Below are positions 1 through 11,438 of a stretch of 64,000 nucleotides of DNA, piece by piece (position 1 is the stretch's first letter; each line of letters starts with the position of its first letter). Below the pieces are notes generated by a model. It ran no database searches and was not told the origin of the DNA. It worked only from the letters and a program-made list of their open reading frames with translations. The stretch comes from Tetracladium setigerum (taxonomy: Eukaryota > Ascomycota > Leotiomycetes > Helotiales). Position numbers and translations under genes: made by a program. The DNA lies in assembly GCA_031472005.1 (NCBI GenBank), contig PZJY01000013.1:248001-312000 (forward strand), written 5' to 3'.

Positions 1-1690
1 TGTTGCGCCGGTGTGAGGACCGAGAATTCGTTGGTGCGTGCGGATGGGAGGGGGGCAGAGGGAGATGCTTTTTCGGGGTCGGAGGCTGAGGTGGAGGGTG
101 GGAGGGTGGAGGGGAGGTCGGATTTATTTTCGAGTTTGGGGAGGGATTGTTCGCGTCGGAGACGCCAGGTTAGGTGGTGGTAGTGGGCTATGTAACACAT
201 CTGTGGGAACGACTGGTTAGTAAAGAGACAGGCGAAGGGAGATACAGGGAGGGGATATTTACGTGGTATGTATCAATTGCTCTAAAGGGAGCAAGTCCAT
301 CTCCTACTATTGCGAAGAGGGCTACAAGGACGCTGTCGATGATGTGGATGACATAGAGTTGTTTACCACCAACATTTACCCAACCTGTTCCTCATCAGTA
401 TACCGAATTCACCAGCTTTCTAAGTGCTAGAACCTACCAATTAAAAAGAGAACCCATGCTAGACCAAAAAGTGTAATCAAAGTAGCGTATAAAGTTACAA
501 AAAATCCAAGTGCTAAATAAATCAGCGGTTGCCCAACCCCATTGAGAGGAGGATTGGGGATAGACTCACGCTTCCTCACATATAATCCAAATCCTCGCAT
601 ACTTCTCCTAAATTTCGAGCGTTTAGAATGCATCATATGTCTGACATGATCATTCATTTCCAATTTCTCCTCTTCGGTCCATCCATCCAATCGTACGCCA
701 TGAGGTAGCACAGCAAAATATCTTTCGTTTACCCTGGAGGTGATGGTATTCAAGGTGTGGTTTGTCGTCGTTCGTTCAGCTGTTGGCCTCTGGGGGGTCG
801 CAATTCAGATGCAGCTCGCACCTCCAATCCTGCTCGTGCATCTCCTTCTTCATCGCTATCGGTAGAAGAGCGCGATTCGACGTCGTCTGGTCGTCGACTG
901 AGGATGTAGGTAGGTCTGCGATTGATGTATCTTCCCAGATCTGGGACGAACAGCGAGTTTTGGACGTTCGTGAGAGTGGTGAGGGTAGAGACTTCAGGAT
1001 CTAAATAGTTCGTTGGGTTAGTCCTGACCTTGTTTTAACTCCCAAATCCAGAAGAGAAAAACTCACCCATCACATCCAGAAAATCGACCATTGAGTGTTC
1101 GTACTCCCCATCCAAATTATTCTGCGACTTCTTCACCCCAATACTCGTCCTCGCATGTCGCAGCGGAGGGACATTCAACCCACCACTCGGATTCCCATTC
1201 CCAGCATCATCACTCACAGGCGTAATATCATCCTCCCCCCGACGAGAGTTCTCTCCACTTGTCGCAGCACCTTCTACAATCTCAGGCATATAACCCAAAT
1301 TTCTCCCCGCACCCGGCGTCACAACATTCGTTGGCGTATTCACCACTCTCCTCAAAGGGTCCGAACTACTTCTATTCCTTCCCCAATGGGATTGTGAAAG
1401 CTGCTGAAGTAACCACCACCACCACCACCCCCATCCGACGCCGTACTGTCGGCATTGGCGCTCAAGTTCTGCCGCGAGGATTGTCGTTCAATTCGAATAC
1501 TCGGTTGGCGAGAGTAGTCGATAGCTTCGACATGCTGCTGCGCGAGTTGCACCTGTGATTGTGAAATTGAGGATGCTGAGCGTGGACGGTCACCACCGGC
1601 TACTGCTGAAGAAGCTTCCTCGCCTCTTGACCCTGGCCGTGCAGCTGCGGCTGTAGGGACAGTTAGGTGCTGCTGATTGTTCCCTGACAT
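1..1690 (-). CDS. Conserved fungal integral membrane protein, C-terminus off the left edge
   Basis: Multi-exon gene read on the minus strand from ATG at 1690. Exons I can place: 1690-1067, 1000-570, 512-438, 384-263 and 200-1 (open at the edge), joined by GT-AG introns of 53-66 nt; the 1066-1001 intron has an ACTAAC branch site. The N-terminal part is Ser/Gly-rich and disordered. It is followed by a block containing VNERYFAVLPHGVRLDGW, a membrane helix (PLGFFVTLYATLITLFGLAW) and a second helix (IIDSVLVALFAIVGDGLAPF), then a basic tail. The helices and flanking motifs are of a type I recall as widely conserved in Pezizomycotina without a known function. Two single-base frame breaks lie near 1405-1410 and 757-763; the reading frame is good on both sides of each. 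The first could instead be a 57-nt intron. Function unknown. Confidence 0.8.
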
Positions 1691-3090
1691 GTTTATTTAA
1701 AAGACCATCGGCTGTTCCTCTAAATGCTGCATGTGTGGAAGTACAGTAGGATTAACAAATTGAAGAAGATGATTAAAAGAAGATGCCGCTAGGACAGAGC
1801 CCAAAAACGAAAAGAATTGGAAGGGTTGCAGGCCAGGATGTAGTGAATGGGAGCAGGAGATTGGAAACTCTGATTATGCTCGTTCGCTAGCTGACTCCTG
1901 TCCCGAGTAGTAAGCAACTTGGAGGGGGGGAGCGGGAGCGCTTTTTTTTGTGCAGCAGCGCAGCCACTGAAGGCGATTGCTCGTGTTGTTCCGACGTCAT
2001 TTACTGACCGTAAGTCCCGAGAAGCTTGTTTGGCTGCTTTCGGCTCAAGATCTTCTTCGAGGGATTTGTAATCAAAAAAAATCAATAAACTGGTGTAAAC
2101 GACATAAATCGATAACTAATAAATCTTATATCATCTCCTTTATCACACGACGAAGAAATCATTATCTTTATATGTGGTGATTGATGCTAAACCACAATAC
2201 AATCACTTACTTATGGATCCTCAAGTGAGCGATCCGGGGTAAAGTAACTGTACAAGATCGATCGTACGTGCATCGATCTGATACGCTGGTCCATCAGCAT
2301 CGTCGTCTCAAGTGCTCAATCTCATGGATAGTTCCTCGTTGGAAACACCTTGGCCGGATTCGAAGTTTGGGGAATGGTTCGAATGAAGAGGGTGAAATGG
2401 CTTGTATGTGGAGTTCGTGTATTGTATCGAGATGCCACAAATGCCATTGCTGGCCTTGATGGCATTCTTTCCTTCCATACCTTTAGGGCTGGCTGGTGGT
2501 TAAGTTCAAGTGTAGGACTGTCTGTACTGGAGTGAACAATCATCTCCTTGGCATCAGGCAAGTGATGAGAACGAGGCCAGCGCCAGCTATTTTGTCAAAT
2601 GGTCTGTTGTTTTGGATGTTATGCTTTAGTTATGCTTCACGAATGCTTCAACACAGATCTAAAGGAGATAAAGACACAATGATCTTGTCCGTTCAGATCT
2701 CGGCATTCTCCGCTGAGAAATCGAACCTTGGCACTGCACCACCCAACCAGACTTCCATATCTACCCGCAACACGATTACAAACTTCCCTTTGCTTGCATC
2801 ATTCTCTGCATATTATTTAATGTTTACATATACACTCCCTACTGGGCAAACATGGCTTCGCCCATCCCCGCAATTTCTTACATTGTTTTAACCATCTTGC
2901 GGCATTGAACACTCCTCGGGCCAATCAGCAACAGGCACTATGGACATTTAATCAGCGGGATGCATCGTTTGTAATCGCTTAAAAACATCATGGACCCAAC
3001 TGCCTCGACGACTCTTTTCCTCTGCATGGGTTATATGGCGTAACTGTTGTATGAGGAGTAAGTGAGTAGTATACTTCACAAGCTTAGCAG
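1691..3090. other. Intergenic region, no gene seen
   Basis: Between the membrane protein start and the MDR gene TATA box. Several open frames of 60-130 codons occur here but they have no recognisable motif, no splice-supported extension and poor codon texture, so I treat them as noise. It should hold both 5' regulatory regions of the divergent neighbours. Confidence 0.6.
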
Positions 3091-3106
3091 TACATATATA
3101 TATAAG
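3091..3106 (+). promoter_or_regulatory. TATA-like element upstream of the MDR oxidoreductase
   Basis: A TATATATATATAAGG-type stretch sits about 190 bp before the ATG at 3295 and is followed by a CT- and CA-rich leader (3140-3290), the usual look of a highly expressed fungal promoter and 5' UTR. Position only; no experimental support. Confidence 0.45.
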
Positions 3107-3294
3107 GTAAAGAGAGATATAAGATTCTTTGAACCTGCAAGTGCTCATCTCTCACAACTCACAACGCCTTTCTCAGTCACCTCCCTCCCCTCTCAATCAA
3201 AACAAACACATCTCTCTCAAAATAACAAAACCTCCCTTCCCCTTCAAATCAATACCTCGCTTTCAATAATAGAACACCTCCACATACTCTCAAA

Positions 3295-4298
3295 ATGTCA
3301 ACTCAACCACCACCAACAACAATGAAAGCCCTCCAACTAACCCGCACCTCTCCAACCACCCCTCCAACACTCACCCTCACCACCCTTCCAACCCCCATCC
3401 CATCTCCAGACACCAACAACCTCCTAATCCGCATCCACGCCTCCGCCATCCACCCCTCCGACATCCTCAACTCCAAAGGTTCCTTCCCCCAAACCACCTT
3501 CCCCCGCATCCCCGGCCGCGACTTCTCCGGCACCGTCGTCCTCCCCACGACCTCCCCCCTATACAACAAACCCGTCTACGGCACCTCAGGCAACACACTC
3601 GCCTTCACCACCGATGGCTCACAGGCACAGTACCTCCTCATCCCCTCCACCGCCGTAGCCGAGAAACCAGCCAATCTCTCACACACCCAAGCCGCTACCC
3701 TCGGCGTGCCCTTCACCACCGCAGCGATAATTCTTCGAAAGGCGAATCTGGACCCGAAGGGTGGAGAGACGATTCTCGTTCTTGGTGCTAATGGTGCTGT
3801 GGGACAAGCTGTCGTTCAGCTGGCGCTGGCGAGGAAGCATATTGTGCTTAAAGCGACGCGAAATGATTCGAGTGATGTGAACACGGCCTCCGATCCCACC
3901 CTCTCCGCACTACAGGGCAAGAAAATCGATGTCGTAGTCGATACCGTCGGCTCACCGGCTCTCACCAAAGCCGCCATTGAAAAACTATCTGTGAATGGAC
4001 GATTGGTATTCATTGCGTCCCCGAGGGGAGCAGGTGTGTCGACGGAGCTGGGCGTTGATATGTTGGATTTCTATAGGAAGGGGAAGAGTTTGATTGGGGT
4101 CAATACTTTGATGTTTGGGGTGGAGGAGATGGCACAGGAGTTGGTGGGTTTGAAGGAGGGCTTTGAAGGGGGGTTTTGAAGGCTGCCGGGGAAGGGGAGT
4201 GGAATGAGGTTCCGCTTGAGGATGCGGTGGCTGCGTATGCGAAGGCTGGGAGAGGGGGGCAGGGAAGTGGGTCGTTGTTGTGGAGTGAAGTTTGTTGA
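3295..4298 (+). CDS. Zinc-independent MDR family quinone oxidoreductase-like protein, frameshifted near the C-terminus
   Basis: Intronless frame starting at ATG 3295 (a second in-frame ATG follows ten codons later). The N-terminal GroES-like part contains IHPSDILNSKG and PGRDFSGTV; the nucleotide-binding Rossmann part has LGANGAVGQAVVQLA, typical of NADPH-dependent quinone oxidoreductases and enoyl reductases. No structural-zinc cysteine cluster is seen. The frame stops at 4177-4179, but a good continuation of about 41 codons (ending at TGA 4296-4298) lies one frame over, and the switch falls in a run of six G at 4168-4173. One missing G would explain it, giving about 334 residues, normal for the family. 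Substrate unknown. Either an assembly error or a very recent mutation. Confidence 0.85.
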
Positions 4299-4756
4299 TA
4301 GAGGCGAAATGGAGGAGGGTTGGGAATGGGTGTGTGGCGAGACTTTAAGTCTGATATAGGTTGGTAGTATACTAATGCAAACGGAAAAGTCAAGGTTATC
4401 CATATGTTCTAGAGCGAATATAATCATGAAATGAATAATGACTTCCGCAACAAGTGATTATTTGTCGAAAGAGGGCTGTGTGGCAAGTATGGGAAGAGGA
4501 TGTTTCGAATTCAACTTTCAACAGGAGCTAAATGATCGATTTCAATTTCATTTATGTTACTGCATTATGACCGTACCATAGTACTATCACTGTAGATTGC
4601 ATTCTATAGCTCATATATCATTTTCAAGCACTGTAAAAAAACCCTTAAAAAGCGAGATTGTAAATGATGAATGAAGCGACTTTCTCAATCCAGAAGATAG
4701 ACCGATCAAAACTGAAATAGAAGAACACAGAACTGACAGACATAGCGCAAGCAAAA

Positions 4757-4776
4757 CCTTCCTTCCTTCCTTCCTT
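4757..4776. repeat. CTTC tetranucleotide microsatellite
   Basis: Five tandem copies of the CTTC/CCTT unit, perfect, in the intergenic region. Confidence 0.85.
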
Positions 4777-5720
4777 CTTTGGTAAGCCAAATCCACTGCT
4801 ATAAAAACCATCATCGCCTTCGCAAGTGATGAGTGAAAAGACAATCTGCGACGTTAGATACGTCGGACAGTGGGATTTTGCGTTCGTCTTATTTTTCGAA
4901 GTCTCTGTATGACACGACGCCAACTTTATCACCCTGTTTCCTTGAATGATTTTTCCGTTTCATGAAAGATTCTTTGATGAGAAAAACTTAGAAAAACTTT
5001 AAATAGCTTATTGCGTTTAGTGAGTTTTGGAAAAAGATTTGGATGCTTGACAAGTGCTGAACGAGGTGGGGTGAAGAATGACAGTGGATAAGAAAACGAT
5101 AGCATCATATCTTCGAAAGATATATTATCGACGGTGCTGAAGAATCGACAACAACAAAAATTTCAATTTTTTTCGACAACTATCCCTTTCTTACATGTTT
5201 CCCGAAGATGGGTTTTTCCTTATACAGACTACTATAAAAAATTCCTTCCCACGCCCCCTTCCAAGCTCCTTTACTCTCCTCCATGGTCTAAGCCCGCCCT
5301 CGACTCTGGAAACTCCATCTGATTTTTCTGGACCCCCTACTTTCTGTCTGCCACTGGTGTATAATGCATTTGGATCGTAGATTATGGAAAGGAGACGGCG
5401 GTGCTTTTATATCCCAGTGTCTACCTCTCATTATGCAGGCAGCGAGATTTCAGAAGAGAGATAGTTGGTTAGTTGGCTGGTTAATTGATTTTGACAATTG
5501 ATGTTGCTTGCAAGAAAGTGAGATTAAGCTCTTGAGGACTTTGATATGGAGAGGGAGAATGAGGTGAAATTATTAACCCACCCCATTTCCCCCATTTTCT
5601 GCTTCTACTTCGGGGGTGTATACCTTTAAAAAATAAAAAATATGCGGCGAACTCAGAAAAAATCGATCAACTCATCTTTCCATTTCATATCTGACCGTCA
5701 GATGCACATCTACCTATAAG

Positions 5721-5817
5721 TATATATTCTACAAAGCTAATCTCCACCCACCCACTTCACCCAATAACGGCCAAAATGAGCGCCTACGGGGAAATCCTAG
5801 GACCAAAGATCACATGA
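5721..5817 (+). other. Promoter-like segment with a 13-residue ORF
   Basis: A TATATATT element at 5721-5728 is followed by a C/A-rich leader and an ATG at 5776 in a good fungal context (CCAAAATGAG). The frame encodes only MSAYGEILGPKIT before TGA at 5815-5817. It could be an upstream ORF of an unseen spliced gene, a short peptide gene, or chance. No clear donor site allows extension. Confidence 0.25.
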
Positions 5818-6282
5818 ACTTTTCCAGCAGACATCCACCGTCAGATGCTCTGCCACATATCTAGACTGAGTAAGTTTCAGGAAGAGGATCCTGCGCGAGA
5901 GTGTTAGATTAATATCGGTGTGAGGGATAGAAGTAATGTTGTAAGTGAAAGATAATTTCGACAACGGCAACTCCCTGAGAGAAAGGATTGACTTGTTGAC
6001 TGGCGAGCTTAGAATCGACGGTAGTGTGAGAAATGAAGGTGATGGCGAGAGAAAGGAATCAACAGCGACAATTACTTCTGATGACAACAACTATAAAACA
6101 AATATAAGATAGAATTGTCATACGCATACACCATGACGACGCCACTGAGAAAAAAAGAGAGAAGATACCAATCAACAAGATCTCATGGGAGGGCAGAGTG
6201 AGTAAGTAGGATGATATCCGTCAAAGGTGACGATAATTTCTTGGTAGGTTTTAAAAAAATTATGTCCTGGGGGTTGGGGAAG

Positions 6283-6305
6283 ATATATATATATATATAT
6301 ATATA
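6283..6305. repeat. AT dinucleotide microsatellite
   Basis: About eleven uninterrupted AT units within an AT-rich intergenic stretch. Confidence 0.9.
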
Positions 6306-6739
6306 CATAGGTATTCTTTTAGGAAGTCAGTCAATTTAGATGGAGGTTGGAGAGTTCGGCTTTGGTAGGGCACTTGTGAGGTGATGGGGACCGATTCCAT
6401 ATCTGGTCATTGATATTGCAAACCAAAAGATTCCAAGTTGGCGAAGGAGTGAAATCTAGGTAGAAAAAATAAGAAACGACTCTTAGTTGTCTCTGAAAAC
6501 AAGATAAAGAGAAGCAAGTGGAACAGTGAAGATTAGGCGGCAAAGTTGAGAGAAAATGCCTTGAAAGTAGTATATGGACTGCTGCTTCCACATCTCAACT
6601 AAAACAAGACAATGCCCCCGGTATCACAAAATACAGAGCGAAGTCCAAGACACTAACTAATATGTTAACTTCCCCTCATTGAGTCAACTTATCCTCCGTA
6701 CTTTTCGACCATTCTCCAATACCAAATACTCCTTCCACC

Positions 6740-7551
6740 TCACGAAATGCCATTAACCAAACCCCCACTCACTTCCCTCCTCTCCACCACACCCGAATCA
6801 CTCACACTCTCCATACTAAAATCCCTCACGCCTCCCTTCCAATCACTCACCCTCCCATCCCTAATCCTAACAACCACAACCCTCACCTCCTCGCCCTCAA
6901 TAAAGCTCTCTCTCCCGCCATCACCACCATCCTCGACCCCACTCGACGATGCCCACGCGCCTCCAACGCCCGCACTCGAATCCTCAAACGTATTCTCCAC
7001 CAAATGCCTCTCCTTATAATACGCCTCCTCCTCCGTCCCCCTCTCCACAACCCTCGCATCGCCATTCAACGTCGCCGAAATTGAACTCAACGCTGATGTG
7101 TTTAGATTCTGCAGCAGATTCGCCAAGCTCGATCGGATTCCTCCTCGGGCGGCTGTAGGGGATTCTGGGGGAGGGGAACCGCCTGCTGTGGAGGTGCGGC
7201 GGGTTGGTGGTCGGTGCGATACCCAGTCGTGGACGAGGAGGGAGACGTGGGGATTTGTGGTTAGATTGAGGGTTTTCTTGGAGCTGGGTGAGGTTGTCAT
7301 GATGATTGTGGGGTAGGGGCTGTATGGGGAGGACGGGAGATAGGTGTAGATCATTAGAGAGACGTGGGGAATGTTGGACGTGCAAGTTGCGAGGTGGAGC
7401 TGGGTGGTATGATGTTAGAAGAATAAATAGATTGGTAGGATATGAGGGAGATACGTACGAAGCGTGCGTTTTGCAGAACCTGGATTACTTCGGACGGGAG
7501 GGAGGGGGAGCTTGAGCTCGAGGAGGCGGGGTGGTTGTTGGTCGATGCCAT
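6740..7551 (-). CDS. Pyridoxamine 5'-phosphate oxidase-fold flavin-binding protein
   Basis: Two exons: 7551-7459 (31 codons) and 7399-6740, joined by a 59-nt GT-AG intron (donor GTACGT, acceptor CCCAG) that keeps frame, giving about 250 residues. The N-terminal half has the split-barrel PNPOx pattern: LPSEVIQVLQNARFLHLATC, then SLMIYTYLP, TIIMTTSPSSKKTLNL, NPHVSLLVHDWVSHRPPT. This resembles the fungal family of small FMN-binding proteins that includes yeast YLR456W/YPR172W. The C-terminal half is Ser/Gly/Glu-rich and then has VRVVVVRIRDGRVSDWKGG, plausibly the last strands of the barrel. Those relatives are not proven PLP synthases, so true oxidase activity should not be assumed. Confidence 0.8.
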
Positions 7552-8438
7552 GATTGTGTGGAGGATGAGGGATATCGCGGATGTTGCTGGATGTATGAGC
7601 AGGTAAATTTTCTCGCCGGCCTGATCTGGAGACCGTGGTTATATTTCGAAATTGGAGTGTGTTGATGTGTTTAAGGAGAGGAATTGGGTTGAAGAAGGAA
7701 GTTCGTAAGATCTGGACCACGCGATCTCTTGGCATCAATCATGACAACCGATTCACGGAGAGAGTGATGAACTCCACAATCGGTCACTTTTACAGCAACA
7801 GAAAACGCAGGATGTAAAAAAAGAAAACTAAAATACCAGGAAACATCGTAAAATTTTAAGTCCTTTTCCAAGTCTTCGATCCCGAATACAGAATTATCGT
7901 AGCATCCCGACGCCTTCCGCGGGGTAAATTAAGCATTCCAGAGATCAAGATAACCCCACCATCCATCTACTCCAACTGGACGAGAATAATCAAAGACGAT
8001 ATTTTGGTTCCCAGAAATTCTCTCCTATCAGTCTTTTAGGAGTCTCCAAAAGAAAGCCCATTCAAATTAATTAGTGAAACTCATTTCATTTCGGATTCTC
8101 ACGGAGTCGACACTTTCGAGATCAAATCTATGTAAGATCGTGTACTTGCAGTTTCCCACGCTAGATGAAGATAATCCTTTTGAATTCAATTTCGCCATAC
8201 ATTTCAATTCGTACCAGTGCTTTACTTTTCCAAATATACGTAGACAACTTTGAAAACCTAATCGATTGCTACGGATAAAATGGTTAATTGTAAGAAGTAA
8301 GTGCTGACTTTGAAACTTGGCCTTTTGACGTAAAAATATTCGTACCTTTAAAAAGACCATACGCATGCAATAAGTCTCAGCAACGTCCTCATCTCTTCAT
8401 AACAATATATCAATCACAAATTCTCAATCGCTTCATGC
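7552..8438. other. Intergenic region, nothing recognised
   Basis: Upstream of the PNPOx-like gene and downstream of the PLP-enzyme gene, both on the minus strand. Only short unsupported open frames; it should contain the PNPOx-like promoter and the 3' end of the next gene. Confidence 0.6.
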
Positions 8439-10169
8439 TCATGAACCCTCCTCTCCAGCACCAATAACAGCCTCCTCAGCAATCTCAACCGCCCTCCTAA
8501 ACGTCCCCAACAACTCCTCCGTATCCTCCAACCCAACCGCAATCCTCAGCTGCGTAACCCTCATATCATACCTCCCCGCCCACTCCAAATCATTATTATA
8601 CAAACCTCTTACATACGGCAACGCAAGCGTCAAGTGCGCTCCCAGATGCGGTCCGTGATGCACATTGAGATTATCATAAAACGCAATTGTCTGCTCGACG
8701 TGCTCAAACTCAATCGAGAACAAACAACCATATCCGGGCTCAAAATCCTTCGTAGAGTTCCTCATAGTGGATTTATAGCTCTGAAGAGATGAGGGGGAAG
8801 TCGTGGTGTAGAACACACCCGTGACGCAGCTTTTTGGATCCGCGGCCTGGGTCTGGAAGTATTCCACTAGGCGGAGGGCGTTGTTGTTGAGGATTGCGGA
8901 TCGGTAGAGGTATGAGCGACTGTTGGATTCGAGCTGTATTGCGTCGCCGTTGGAGTATTCATCTTTGAATTTTCGCGCAAAGAGCTCTTTAAGTTCAGCG
9001 TAGCGTTTAGAAGAAGGGTTGAGAACGGTGCTGGCGCCCATTACATCGGCATAGCCGCTGAAGCTTTTAGTTAAGCTTGTTACAAGAACATCAGCGAAGT
9101 CGAGGACATCTACATTGCAGAAACTTGCGATTGTGTCGTCGATTATGAGGAGGAAGCCGTATTCATCTGCCAGTTCGCGAAGTTTGGCGAGATTGGGTGT
9201 CACGATGAGGGGATTCGAAGGATATTCTGCCCAAAGTGCTTGGACTTTTCTGCCCTCTGCTTTTTCTTCCTTCAGAAAGCTTTCGAGTTCCAAGAGGTCG
9301 TTTTCATCGCCTTTGCCGAGGAATTTGTAGCCTGGTCCGAAATAGTTGAAGACGTGGACCGTGTGGTGGAACGCAAAGCCGAACAACACACTTTTTTGCT
9401 CAGAGTTGAAATGTTCGATCAGCCAGGTGTGTAGGCTGTAGATACTCGCCATTCCAGTTTGGAAGAGGTAGACATCTTCTGCTTGGACTTTTTTTTCTCT
9501 GTCGGTGATGGGTGCGCGCTCGAGTAATGATGCGATGCGTTCTTTTATTTCGAGGTGTGCTGGAGCTCTCTCCACTTTTGGTTTTTCAACTTCATTCTCA
9601 TTTTCGATAATTCGTAGTCTGTCCAGATGTTGAAGGCTGGCTTCTGCCTGGCGAGATGATGTACCCAGACCAGAATGCATCCAGAAAGGGTGAACGACGG
9701 GCATTTTGGTGAGAGGGAAGAAAAGTACATAATACCGGATGTCAAGATCGATCACTTTGACAGCCAAATCTGAAGGGAGTGCTGCGGCGTCAGCTCCTCG
9801 AGCTGGGGAGGTCGCAAAGGCGATGGCTTCAGCTGTAGAAGTGGGTGAGGTATATGGCGAGCAGAAATGGGTTTTGGGATCATACCCTGCTGCAGCGAGG
9901 AAGGCCTGGATGAGCTGGAGTTGATTGGGTGGTTAGCTGGGAGTTATTCTTTTACTGATGCAAGTACAGGCATAAATACTCACAGAAACCACGTCTGAAT
10001 GCAATTTCATCCGTGGATACATGCTTTTCAACAACTTCATGAATTCGGCATCTTTACTGGCAAATCGAATGATTGAAGCCCATTTCGGGATATGGACGGT
10101 AATCGAGTGGTGGGGTTGAGGTGGCAAAGCCTCCCCGAATGGAGTCTCGATGATCGCAGTTGTTGCCAT
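8439..10169 (-). CDS. Cystathionine gamma-synthase-like PLP enzyme (Cys/Met metabolism family)
   Basis: Two exons: 10169-9984 (62 codons) and 9914-8439, with a 69-nt GT-AG intron (donor GTGAGT), giving about 553 residues. The C-terminal two thirds is the Cys/Met-metabolism PLP fold: YLFQTGMASIY, the cofactor aspartate in LLIIDDTIASF (near residue 321) and the Schiff-base lysine in VTSLTKSFSGYA (near residue 345). The N-terminal extension (PKWASIIRFASKDAEFMKLL) and HPFWMHSGLGTSSRQAE match the long fungal STR2-type cystathionine gamma-synthases rather than the shorter bacterial MetB. Predicted role: transsulfuration, joining cysteine to an O-acyl-homoserine to form cystathionine, probably cytosolic. 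Length and motifs intact. Substrate preference within this family cannot be settled from sequence. Confidence 0.9.
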
Positions 10170-11438
10170 GGTCTAAGTTTTGTTTTCGGTCTTTAAGATT
10201 GCTATGATTTTCAAGAGGAGTGAAGAGCTGAGAATGAGGAAGTGTGAAGTGTGAGAGAATATGTACTGTAGATGTTTTGAAAAATGGAACAGGTGTTTTC
10301 GTAATATGTCGCCGACCTTGAGCTTTGTGGCTGGAAGTGGCGTTCAGCCCCAGCTGTCCTTCGGCAACTTCACTACTTCCTGCTCTTACATCTCCTTCTC
10401 ATCATCCTCCACAACTTCACGGTTTGTTATCTCTATCTCTATAGAGAATAGCTATGGCCTCGGCTTCTGACGAGCCGTTTTAGCAAGGCCTTAAACTAAA
10501 TGCTTACTTCTAGTAAGTGTCTTACTACTTGATCATCCTGGCGAGCCTGGTGCAGCGCCCCCACGTTGAATACGAGTTAATTCCATATCAAAGCCTTCTG
10601 CTGCCATCGTGGTTTCCATCCTCCTAATATCTATCCCCAAAAATAAAAATGACTTTGCTAATGATTACAGCTTAGGCTCAGCCCATTTTCGACCGCCGTC
10701 TCGCCCCTACCTATTCTTTTGGCCATTTTCGGTGGTCCACATAAGAATGATAAGATTCTGACTAAAGTTTTGGAGTTGCGATGTAGTAATTACCCCGAGG
10801 AGAAAGAACCATTACATGAGTCAATCAACAGGCAGTAATTCTATCCAGATCTATATTTAGTTTCGAAATATGATGATATGGAGTATTTCAAGATGGAAGA
10901 TATCATTGGTGAAGTTTGACCAGTCCACTTACAATACCTCACACTCACGAGAATATCAACATCTCGCTTCCACTAGTTGATAAAGTTTGAGAATGTCACA
11001 AAGCTTATTAGATCCCATCGTTGTATCAATGTATTTATCAAACTTTCTCTGGCAATACAATCCCCAGCAGGTATTTACGTCACGTGACCGGTGCTGAACA
11101 TACAGAACCTCACCTTACCTACCTTATGTTTTTCTCTCCCCATTGAATGGTTAGAAAGCCACGTTGAATATGACAATATTCAATCAGTGAATGCTTGCAA
11201 TAACTCAACAGTATCCGAGCCATGAGGCGATCAGATCGGTGATCTTGTTGCCGTTTTTCACATGGTTCCAATACTGAACAATCAAGATTTGTTGTTGAGA
11301 TGATTTTTGCTACCTGTAAAGTATTATAAAGAAGATTAATGCAATGAATGTTACCCAGTACAGGTTATTGTTGATACAGAACGATCATTCACTATCCGCA
11401 GTATTTTCTCTCGGGAACTGCTCTTCAAATGTATTTAT
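10170..11438. other. Divergent intergenic region, nothing recognised
   Basis: Lies between the PLP-enzyme gene (minus) and the Cys-rich protein gene (plus), so it should hold both promoters. A TATTATAAAG element at about 11321-11331 lies roughly 110 bp before the plus-strand ATG. No RNA gene, repeat or further coding frame was recognised. Confidence 0.55.

Larger units (their letters stand above)
4299..6739. other. Long intergenic region with simple repeats and a 13-codon ORF
   Basis: About 2.4 kb with no convincing protein gene. It contains a CTTC tetranucleotide run (4757-4776), pyrimidine-rich leaders near 5230-5340 and an AT dinucleotide run (6283-6305). A promoter-like arrangement occurs at 5721-5817, listed separately. 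The remaining open frames (about 60-97 codons) lack recognisable features. A non-coding transcript is possible but not demonstrable here. Confidence 0.55.

Noticed and set aside
2496..2891. 131-codon plus-strand open frame
   Set aside because: No motif, no splice support, hydrophobic and Ser-rich in a pattern expected of random sequence; lies wholly within intergenic DNA.
3303..3569. Minus-strand open frame opposite the MDR gene
   Set aside because: Antisense shadow of a C-rich coding region; the plus frame has the family motifs.
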